Shown here piece by piece: positions 9,125 to 14,907 of a stretch of 64,000 nt of DNA (position 1 is its first letter; every line of letters begins with the position of its first letter). The position numbers and the translations under genes were made by a program. Origin of the DNA: Paraburkholderia hiiakae (GTDB lineage Bacteria > Pseudomonadota > Gammaproteobacteria > Burkholderiales > Burkholderiaceae). The stretch is taken from positions 620,001 through 684,000 of the forward strand of contig NZ_CAJHCQ010000002.1 in NCBI RefSeq assembly GCF_904848665.1, read 5' to 3'. The notes under the pieces are model-generated. The model did not search any database. It worked only from the letters and a program-made list of their open reading frames with translations, and was not told the DNA's origin.

Positions 9125-10440
9125 AACTCTTCGACCCGCATGGATTCGGCAGCTCCGTTGTGTCTTATGCGGGGCTGCTCGAGAAGATCGAGATCCTTCG
9201 CTCCACGCTGCGCTGGGCGCCGCGGCTCGAGCGCACCGATATCGAAAAGCTTTTGAACCAGTCGAACGCGTTGCGCGAGGAAGTCATGCAGCTCTCGCGC
9301 AAGGAGCGGTTCGTCGAAGCGGCTGCCGAGGCGCCCGAGGCGCTCGATGCGCTGGAAAGGCCGGATGCCATGGCGCCTTCCGCGCACCGGCGGCGCGAGG
9401 CGCTCATCGAGCGCAGCTTCATATTCGAAGGCATATTCGGCGACAACCCGAAGTTGCTGGCCGCACTGGAGATCGCGGAAAAGGCGGCGCCCACCGACCT
9501 GCCCGTGTTGATCGACGGCGAAAGCGGCACGGGCAAGGAGCTGATGGCGAAGGTGATTCACGCCAACGGCGCGCGCGCCGACCGCCCGTACATCTCGGTC
9601 AACTGTGGGGCGATACCCGAGAACCTGCTCGAATCGGAGTTGTTCGGCCATCGCAGAGGGGCGTTCACGGGCGCGTCGAGCGATCGCAAAGGGAAGTTCG
9701 AAAGCGCGCATACGGGAACGATCTTTCTGGACGAGATCGGCGAGTTGCCGCTCCAGGGGCAGGTGAAACTGCTGCGTGTGCTCGAAGCGCACGAAATCCA
9801 GCGGGTGGGCTCCGATGAAACCATTGGTGTGGACACGCGTATTGTTGCGGCGACGAACCGCAACCTGCGCGAACTCGCGGCGCAAGGGCAATTTCGCGAG
9901 GATCTCTTTTACCGGCTGAGCGTCATTCATGTCACGCTGCCTGCGCTGCGCGAACGCAACGATGAAATTCCGCTGCTCATTGCGTATTTCGGCGACGAGG
10001 CGGCTGGGCAGCTTAAACGCCGGCCCTTGAAGCTCACGCCCAAGCTGCGTGACTTTTTGCTGACGTATGCCTACCCGGGGAATATTCGCGAGCTGCGCAA
10101 TCTCGTGTATCGGTTGTCGTGTCTTGCCGGCGATACGGCAGATGTCGAGCACTTGCCCGACGATATTCGGCCTAAGCCCGCGGCGCTGGCGCTACGCGCG
10201 ATGGAAGCCGAGACGGCTGGCATGCCACTTTCGCTTAGCGATGCGAAGCGCGCTGCGAGCGATGAGGCCGAGCGGGCGTTTCTCGAGCGGGGGTTGCAGG
10301 AAACTGGTGGCACCGTGGCCGAGCTTGCGCGGCGCTGTGATATGAATCGGTCGCACTTGCAGATGCTGCTCAAGAAGCACGGTATTCATTCGAAGGACTT
10401 TCGGCATGCCGAGAAGATGAATCACGTGAAAGAATCGTGA
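9121..10440 (+). CDS. Sigma54-dependent transcription activator (AAA+ enhancer-binding protein)
   Basis: 439 residues; the ATG overlaps the exporter stop. Residues 1-100 show no receiver, GAF or PAS signature that I can recognise. The AAA+ domain has Walker A GESGTGKE at 133-140, the sigma54-contacting GAFTGA at 180-185, DEIGE at 204-208 and the arginine-finger region near 270. A Fis-type helix-turn-helix follows at about 395-430 (GTVAELARRCDMNRSHLQMLL). Such proteins act only at -24/-12 promoters, and three are visible in this cluster (12197, 12536, 14451), so it is the likely regulator of the peptides. With no receiver domain, the input may be phosphorylation by the kinase at 14908 or contact with other cluster proteins; this is inference. 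Confidence 0.95.
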   Translation: MKLFDPHGFGSSVVSYAGLLEKIEILRSTLRWAPRLERTDIEKLLNQSNALREEVMQLSRKERFVEAAAEAPEALDALERPDAMAPSAHRRREALIERSFIFEGIFGDNPKLLAALEIAEKAAPTDLPVLIDGESGTGKELMAKVIHANGARADRPYISVNCGAIPENLLESELFGHRRGAFTGASSDRKGKFESAHTGTIFLDEIGELPLQGQVKLLRVLEAHEIQRVGSDETIGVDTRIVAATNRNLRELAAQGQFREDLFYRLSVIHVTLPALRERNDEIPLLIAYFGDEAAGQLKRRPLKLTPKLRDFLLTYAYPGNIRELRNLVYRLSCLAGDTADVEHLPDDIRPKPAALALRAMEAETAGMPLSLSDAKRAASDEAERAFLERGLQETGGTVAELARRCDMNRSHLQMLLKKHGIHSKDFRHAEKMNHVKES

Positions 10441-11055
10441 GTTTGTTTGGGGGGGTGTCGTGGTTCTGGTTGTTTTTGGCCTTTCCTTGTGTTCGTGTCG
10501 GTATGCCGGTGTTGCCCCTGTGCGGGGCGGCACCTACTTTCTTTGCAGCGGCAAAGAAAGTAGGCAAAGAAAGCCGCTCACACCGCCAGCGCCAGCCACA
10601 GTTCATCTCTGGCCGTACATGCCAGTGGCTCCGGAGCGTCTGTCACCACTCGCCCACAATCGGAGTGACAAGGCGCTCATACCTCCGGCGGCGCTACGCG
10701 CGCCGAAGGGCATAACCCAAAACCATTCGGGCGCATGATTTCTCGCTAATGCCCGTTCGTACCATTTGGTTTCCCTTGCAGACCCGGCCGCTGCACGCGT
10801 AGCGAGCAGCGGGATGAATGAGCCCTTTGTCACTAAGTTCAGTGGTGCGAGGCGACAGACGCTCCGGAGCCACTAACTGTGGTGGCGCGAGATGAACCGT
10901 GGCAGGCACTAGCGGTGTAAGCGGCTTTCTTTGCCTACTTTCTTTGCCGCTGCAAAGAAAGTAGGTGCCGCCCCGCACAGGGGCAACGCTGGCATACCGA
11001 CGCGAACACAAGGAAAGGCCAAAACAGCCAGAACGACCACCACCACGAACAAACC
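10441..11055. repeat. About 615-bp imperfect inverted repeat element between two convergent genes
   Basis: The left side (from 10441) and right side (to about 11055) are reverse complements over most of their length, including CCTTTCCTTGTGTTCG, the GTGCGGGGCGGCACCTAC block and CTCCGGAGC with flanks. Each arm also holds its own nested palindrome, CTACTTTCTTTGC facing GCAAAGAAAGTAG, near 10530-10563 and 10931-10966. No protein-like frame is convincing inside. The ends abut the stop codons of the activator (10440) and phosphatase (11062). It looks like a non-coding, MITE-like or paired-terminator repeat of a kind dispersed in Burkholderia-type genomes. Confidence 0.8.
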
Positions 11056-11061
11056 ACGCTC

Positions 11062-11832
11062 TCAGCGCCCCACAGCAGGATTCACCAGCGTCCGATCCGA
11101 CGCAACAGGATCATCCACCCTGACGACCACCGCCGTGATGTTATCGCGCCCGCCCGCCTGCAAGGCCATCTCCACGAGTGTTTCGGTTGCCTGCTGGCAG
11201 TCGCCGGCCTCTAGCGCGCGCACGATCTCGGGTGCCTGCACTTCATTGCTCAGGCCGTCGCTGCACAGCAAAAAAAGGTCTCCGTCGCGCACGACGATGC
11301 GGCCTTCGTCTAGATCAAGCCAGTCTGCCGCACCGACGGCCCGTGTTATCAAATGCTGCGAGGGATGGTGGCGCGCCGCTTCGGCGCTCAAATGCCCCTG
11401 CGCCTGAAGCTCCGCCACGTAACTGTGGTCGGTCGTGAGCGGTTCGAGCTGCGCATCGCGGTACAGATAGATGCGGCTGTCGCCCGCCCATAGCCAGCCG
11501 AATTCGCGCCCCCTCGCCATCAGCGCGGCAACGGTGCTGCCGATCATGCGAACCCCGCGCCGCGCCGCTTCTTCGCGCAACTGGTGATTCACGGTCTGCA
11601 GCGTGCCACGCGCGGCGGTCGAAAAGCTGGTGAGCGTGTTGGGGATGGCGAGGCCTCCGAGCGCGCGCACGATCATGCCGCTGGCAAGATCGCCCGCCGT
11701 GTGCCCGCCCATGCCGTCCGCCACTGCCCATAGGCCCTTCTGGGGCAGATCGAGACATGCATCTTCGTTGAGCGCCCGTACACGGCCTACGTCCGTGCGC
11801 GATGCCGAGCTCCATAACAATCCGCCTGCCAC
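11062..11832 (-). CDS. PP2C-type Ser/Thr protein phosphatase
   Basis: 256 residues with the family motifs in order: RALNEDACLD, VADGMGGHTAGD, LWAGDSRIYLYRD, LFLLCSDGLSNEV and GGRDNITAVVV; the metal-binding aspartates are all present. GTG start with GGAGG 8 nt upstream. It starts 17 nt after the stop of the peptide at 11850 on the same strand, so both are probably transcribed together from the sigma54 promoter at 12197. It should remove phosphate from targets of the kinase at 14908, such as ligands of the FHA protein. Similar kinase/phosphatase/FHA trios regulate type VI secretion, but no type VI genes are present here. Confidence 0.93.
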   Translation of the reverse strand: MAGGLLWSSASRTDVGRVRALNEDACLDLPQKGLWAVADGMGGHTAGDLASGMIVRALGGLAIPNTLTSFSTAARGTLQTVNHQLREEAARRGVRMIGSTVAALMARGREFGWLWAGDSRIYLYRDAQLEPLTTDHSYVAELQAQGHLSAEAARHHPSQHLITRAVGAADWLDLDEGRIVVRDGDLFLLCSDGLSNEVQAPEIVRALEAGDCQQATETLVEMALQAGGRDNITAVVVRVDDPVASDRTLVNPAVGR

Positions 11833-11849
11833 GATCGAGCCTCCATAGG

Positions 11850-12143
11850 CTACGCGACGAGTCCGTTATTCTTGCCGTTCTGGCCCACGCCTACCGTCAC
11901 GTTCGAATTGGATGCGGAGTTGGTCACGTCGAGCGTCTGGTACTGATTGACGACCTGATTCGCGTAGAACGTGTTGTTGGTCTGGTAGAGATTGATGATG
12001 GATCCGAGCGGGGAAGGCTGTGCGGGCTCGTAGGGCTGTATCCAGCCGAATACCCACGGCGCGCCTGCGCCCCGGATGAACGACATGGCCTTGCGGTCGA
12101 GATCGCATTGCAGGTGAAGGTCGGTGATGGCGAGCGAAGTCAT
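11850..12143 (-). CDS. Double-glycine-type secreted peptide, Asn/Gln-rich (peptide A)
   Basis: 97 residues. The leader MTSLAITDLHLQCDLDRKAM ends SFIRGA, placing Leu at -12, Met at -7, Ile at -4 and Gly-Ala at -2/-1, the pattern cut by C39 peptidases. The predicted mature part, about 71 residues, begins GAPWVFGW and is rich in Asn, Gln, Val and Tyr, without cysteine. GGAG lies about 10 nt before the ATG. A sigma54 promoter is at 12197-12212, and the PP2C phosphatase follows 17 nt after the stop. Mature function is unknown: antibacterial peptide, signal or amyloid-like surface fibre are all possible. Cleavage after Ala rather than Gly is the one difference from its siblings. Confidence 0.85.
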   Translation of the reverse strand: MTSLAITDLHLQCDLDRKAMSFIRGAGAPWVFGWIQPYEPAQPSPLGSIINLYQTNNTFYANQVVNQYQTLDVTNSASNSNVTVGVGQNGKNNGLVA

Positions 12144-12196
12144 GACAGGTCTCCGTCAAGATATGGCCGCGGGCGCGCGGCGTTCCGACCATACCT

Positions 12197-12212
12197 TGCA
12201 AGCAGCATGCCA
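12197..12212 (-). promoter_or_regulatory. Sigma54 (-24/-12) promoter of peptide A and the phosphatase
   Basis: Read on the minus strand, the sequence is TGGCATGCTGCTTGCA. It has GG and GC exactly 10 nt apart and matches TGGCAC-N5-TTGCA at all but one position. It predicts transcription start about 40 nt before the peptide ATG at 12143. Confidence 0.85.
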
Positions 12213-12408
12213 TTTTTCGGCGAAACGCGGCGCTCGCGCGCCCTGGCCCGGTGAGGCTTGCTCCATATGACGTTGCACTCGCCCTGCGCGTTTTGTGCGC
12301 GCCCATGCCTCATCGGTCTGCGGCGCAATCGTCGTGTGCTCACCAACACGCAGGATGCCCGTCGTCATCAGGACTCCGACACTTAGGCAATCCCGCTTTG
12401 TGTACCCG

Positions 12409-12444
12409 GTTGGCGGCGAACTGATGGTTTATCGCCGACACAAC
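12409..12444. promoter_or_regulatory. Imperfect dyad, possible enhancer site for the sigma54 activator
   Basis: GTTGGCGGCGA at 12409-12419 faces TCGCCGACACAAC at 12432-12444, with one gap in the pairing. It lies about 90 nt upstream of the 12536 promoter and about 200 nt upstream of the 12197 promoter, distances usual for enhancer-binding sites. I could not confirm a matching copy upstream of the third promoter. Confidence 0.25.
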
Positions 12445-12535
12445 CGAAGCGTTCGAGTTGGCGCGCGGCCGACACACTGGCGCCTCCCGCACGCACGCTC
12501 TCCCGCTACGCCTTATAGAACCGTGATCGCTCGCC

Positions 12536-12551
12536 TGGCATGTCTGATGCA
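12536..12551 (+). promoter_or_regulatory. Sigma54 (-24/-12) promoter of the LRAT-like gene
   Basis: TGGCATGTCTGATGCA keeps GG and GC at the required spacing and differs from the consensus at the sixth base and at the first T of TTGC. Predicted transcription start is near 12563, about 27 nt before the ATG at 12590. Confidence 0.8.
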
Positions 12552-12589
12552 GGTTAGTTGGCAACCGGCAAACCGTTGAACAGCACGCG

Positions 12590-13084
12590 ATGCCAGCAAC
12601 CAGCCAGACGGATGCAGCCATGAGCCCCGATCTTCAACCGACGTTGCACAGAGAGGAACCGCCGCTCGGCGCGCATCTCGTGTCGCGTCGCGCGGGCTAC
12701 AACCATCACGGTATCTATGTCGGTGCTGGGCGCGTCGTCCACTACGCCGGGTTGTGCGTATCGCTGCATCGCGGTCCGATTGAAGAGGTCACGCTCGAAC
12801 GTTTCGCGGCTGGCTGCGAAGTCGACATCGTCGCGCATCCGTGCGCGGCCTTCGCGGGCCGAGAAGCCGTGGCGCGTGCGCGCTCGCGTCTGGGCGAAGA
12901 CCGCTACCGCCTGCTCAGCAACAACTGCGAACACTTCTGTACCTGGTGCGTGGACGGCAAGGGCCGCAGCGAACAAGTCCGTACCTGCATTGCCCATCCA
13001 CTTGCCGGCCTGCGCGTGGTTCGCGCGCTGGTTCGCGCACGCCGCGTGCAAGCCCACTACGCGTACGCCGTGCAGGCGGCGTGA
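12590..13084 (+). CDS. LRAT/H-rev107-like papain-fold protein
   Basis: 164 residues. The segment NHHGIYVGAGRVVHYAG (about residues 38-54) and NNCEHF (111-116) match the His, His and Cys catalytic sites of the LRAT/NlpC-P60 fold: H39 or H40, H51 and C113. Family members are acyltransferases, phospholipases or thiol hydrolases. There is no signal peptide, so it is presumably cytoplasmic. It is expressed from the sigma54 promoter at 12536, in step with the peptides, which suggests acylation or lipid-related handling of peptide or membrane; that is inference. ATG at 12590 has no clear ribosome site; an in-frame ATG at 12620 is an alternative start that leaves the domain intact. Confidence 0.8.
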   Translation: MPATSQTDAAMSPDLQPTLHREEPPLGAHLVSRRAGYNHHGIYVGAGRVVHYAGLCVSLHRGPIEEVTLERFAAGCEVDIVAHPCAAFAGREAVARARSRLGEDRYRLLSNNCEHFCTWCVDGKGRSEQVRTCIAHPLAGLRVVRALVRARRVQAHYAYAVQAA

Positions 13085-13142
13085 ACGCCATTTCCTGTCG
13101 ACGCCGATACACCGCGCTTCGCCACTTGCTTCGGAGACCATC

Positions 13143-13385
13143 ATGAATTCCGCCGAAACCTCGCTGCGCACCCTCGTCGACAAGTGGCTCGCACCCAATG
13201 CGCGTGTGCCGGCCCGCGTGGTGCGTTTTAGCCGCACGCAGGAGCAACGGCTGCGTTATGTTTGCGTAGAGGCGGTCCATCCTGCGCGCACGATTGCAAT
13301 CTTCTTCTTCCGTCACGACGACGGCACGTGGTGCGTATTTCCGCCTGCCAGCACGCGTCCGGCCATGACCGCGCGCGCTGCGTGA
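13143..13385 (+). CDS. Small conserved protein of unknown function, copy 1
   Basis: 80 residues from ATG 13143, with GGAG about 7 nt upstream. It shares the pattern KWLAP, RYVCVE, FFF-HDDG-W and VFPP with the 73-residue protein encoded at 43062-43283, so the two form a family. It lies 58 nt after the LRAT-like gene on the same strand and is likely co-transcribed from the sigma54 promoter at 12536. It ends only 2 nt before the convergent stop of the peptide at 13388. There are no signal peptide, membrane segment or known motif. An immunity or chaperone role for the peptides is possible but unproven. Confidence 0.75.
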   Translation: MNSAETSLRTLVDKWLAPNARVPARVVRFSRTQEQRLRYVCVEAVHPARTIAIFFFRHDDGTWCVFPPASTRPAMTARAA

Positions 13386-13387
13386 AT

Positions 13388-13603
13388 TCAACGCAACAGC
13401 GTGGGGCGGGGTCGCGCCGTGGCGATGGTTGCCGGCCCCCGCTGCGCAGGTGAGCCTTCGATCTCCACACGTACCCCGATGAACGGCCGCGGCACGAGAA
13501 GCGTGCGCTGCGAGGCGACGCGGGCGCCGCCCATGATCGCGGCCATGGCCTGCCGGTCCAGTTCCACGCTTTCCGGAAGATCCTTGATGACGATAATGCT
13601 CAT
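13388..13603 (-). CDS. Double-glycine secreted peptide with cationic core (peptide B)
   Basis: 71 residues, starting at ATG 13603 with GGAG about 8 nt upstream; a longer in-frame extension upstream has no ribosome site and is not family-like. The leader MSIIVIKDLPESVELDRQAM continues AAIMGG, with Leu -12, Met -7, Ile -4 and GG at -2/-1. The predicted 45-residue mature part is Arg/Pro-rich and strongly basic (for example RPRPTLLR at the end), unlike the neutral Asn-rich cores of its siblings. It contains no cysteine. It lies downstream of a terminator hairpin at 13682, so it probably has its own promoter; a TATACT near 13665 is the only hint. Confidence 0.8.
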   Translation of the reverse strand: MSIIVIKDLPESVELDRQAMAAIMGGARVASQRTLLVPRPFIGVRVEIEGSPAQRGPATIATARPRPTLLR

Positions 13604-13681
13604 GGTCTGCTCCACGAGAGCGGATTGGGTTTGATGGGTTTCGTTTGAGTATAGGCGGTGGTGCGCGGCGCACGTAAACAA

Positions 13682-13709
13682 GCAGGCGGCGCCTCGCGGC
13701 GCCGTCTGC
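13682..13709 (-). terminator. Hairpin between peptides C and B
   Basis: GCAGGCGGCGCC at 13682-13693 pairs with GGCGCCGTCTGC at 13698-13709 with one G-T pair and a 4-nt loop. In the minus-strand direction it is followed by TTGTTT. It lies just after the stop of peptide C. Confidence 0.65.
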
Positions 13710-13730
13710 ATTTTCGCTTCGCGGCAACGG

Positions 13731-14003
13731 CTAAAACAGCACGCCGGTGTTTGCGTATTGCGAGGGATTGACCTTGAGATTCAGTGGTCCGAAACCCGCG
13801 CCGATATAACCGATGTTGTTGAGCGCGGCGACGTCGACGACCTGAACCTGCGAAATGTTCTGCACGATGTTGGGCGACACGTTGATATTGGCAATCGGGC
13901 CATAGCCACCGTACGCGCTGTTGGTGCCGCCGCGTACGGCTGTCATGGCGCGGCGGTCGAGTTCCGTTCCGGGAGCCAGCTCGCGGATAACGAGAGAAGT
14001 CAT
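13731..14003 (-). CDS. Double-glycine secreted peptide, Asn/Val/Gly-rich (peptide C)
   Basis: 90 residues from ATG 14003, with GGAG about 8 nt upstream; an upstream in-frame extension is rejected because it lacks a ribosome site and the family leader begins here. The leader MTSLVIRELAPGTELDRRAM continues TAVRGG, with Leu -12, Met -7, Val -4 and GG. The 64-residue mature part starts TNSAYGGYGP and is rich in Asn, Val, Ile and Gly, with no cysteine. It lies 97 nt downstream of peptide D on the same strand, with no terminator seen between, so both are probably read from the sigma54 promoter at 14451. Confidence 0.85.
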   Translation of the reverse strand: MTSLVIRELAPGTELDRRAMTAVRGGTNSAYGGYGPIANINVSPNIVQNISQVQVVDVAALNNIGYIGAGFGPLNLKVNPSQYANTGVLF

Positions 14004-14100
14004 GATGAGCCTCCAGTTGCTGATAAATGGGGCGGATGAATCCAGGCGGGCGCGGCACACGAAGAAAAGCAGGGGTGTGGTCGCGCCGCTGCCGGGACGA

Positions 14101-14376
14101 TCAGAAGTTGATCGTGTTATGCGCCGTCTGCACCGGGTTGACCGTTGCGTGGATGTTCGACGCGAATGCAACGTCGTTGCCCACATTGTTCGCGATGCTG
14201 TTCGTCTGGCCGATGACTTGTTCGGCGGTGAAGTTCGTCGAGTCGTACTTGAAGGTCGGCATCGACGGGTAGTAGCCGGGCCAGAGGCTCAGGCCGCCAC
14301 CGCCGCGCACGGCGCTCATTTCGCTGCGGTCGAGTTCTTGCGCGACGCTCAGGTCGGCGATCATCAGCTTGCTCAT
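14101..14376 (-). CDS. Double-glycine secreted peptide, close relative of peptide E (peptide D)
   Basis: 91 residues from ATG 14376, with GGAG about 10 nt upstream. The leader MSKLMIADLSVAQELDRSEM continues SAVRGG, with Leu -12, Met -7, Val -4 and GG. The 65-residue mature part starts GGLSLWPGYYPSMP and ends QTAHNTINF; it is Asn/Thr-rich with aromatic residues near the N-terminus and has no cysteine. Its last 58 residues align without gaps to the partial peptide at 1-177. A sigma54 promoter lies at 14451-14466. Confidence 0.88.
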   Translation of the reverse strand: MSKLMIADLSVAQELDRSEMSAVRGGGGLSLWPGYYPSMPTFKYDSTNFTAEQVIGQTNSIANNVGNDVAFASNIHATVNPVQTAHNTINF

Positions 14377-14907
14377 GACAGTTCTCCAGAAGGGCAGTAC
14401 AGGGTAGTTGGCGAATGAGCTGCAGTATCTTGCGGGCTCGCTCTTCTTAATGCACAGGTTGTGCCAGCGACGTCACCGTCAACTCACTTGCCGCTCAACG
14501 CCTTGTGCGGCGGGGTTTTACGCCAGTCCGCCACGCGTGCGCAGGGCAGGCGGCAGCGCTCGCGCGCGAAAACGCTGATGGCGCGAGCCCAACAGCGCGC
14601 GGCGAAGCCGTTGGATTCGGGGCAACACGCGTGAGCCAGAGGCCAGGTTCAGGCACCGATTGCACTGCGTGCGGCGGCAGACTAATCTTTCATCAGACCT
14701 TGCTGTATGGTGACTGGCGCGGGCCGTCCGAGATCACGGTGAGCGCAGATTCGGCGGCGACTCTGTATGCTTTAAGGATGACGAGGCCACGTTGCAGCGG
14801 GCTCGACGGAGAATCGGGGCACGCAGCCAGATGCGGCGCGATCGTGCGCCGGGAGCATGTGACGGAAAGCGCCTCGGCCATCCTGAAGCTGAGTTGAAGG
14901 CATACGA
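14377..14907. other. Intergenic region upstream of peptide D and the kinase
   Basis: This 531-nt region holds the sigma54 promoter at 14451-14466. The remainder has open frames with no ribosome site or recognisable protein pattern, and I call no gene in it. It should contain the enhancer site for peptide D and the promoter of the kinase gene, neither of which I can define. Confidence 0.5.
14451..14466 (-). promoter_or_regulatory. Sigma54 (-24/-12) promoter of peptides D and C
   Basis: Read on the minus strand, TGGCACAACCTGTGCA has the exact -24 element TGGCAC and GC at the correct spacing, with one mismatch in TTGC. Transcription would begin about 64 nt before the peptide D ATG. Confidence 0.85.

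Larger units (their letters stand above)
12144..12589. other. Divergent regulatory region between peptide A and the LRAT-like gene
   Basis: This 446-nt stretch has no convincing gene. It carries two outward-facing sigma54 promoters, at 12197-12212 (minus) and 12536-12551 (plus), and an imperfect dyad at 12409-12444 between them that could bind the cluster's activator. Confidence 0.7.

Noticed and set aside
14651..14665. AGGCACCGATTGCAC as a sigma54 promoter for the kinase
   Set aside because: GG and GC are two bases too close; sigma54 promoters require fixed spacing.
14505..14897. Plus-strand frame of 130 codons before the kinase
   Set aside because: No ribosome site, no family pattern, atypical composition.
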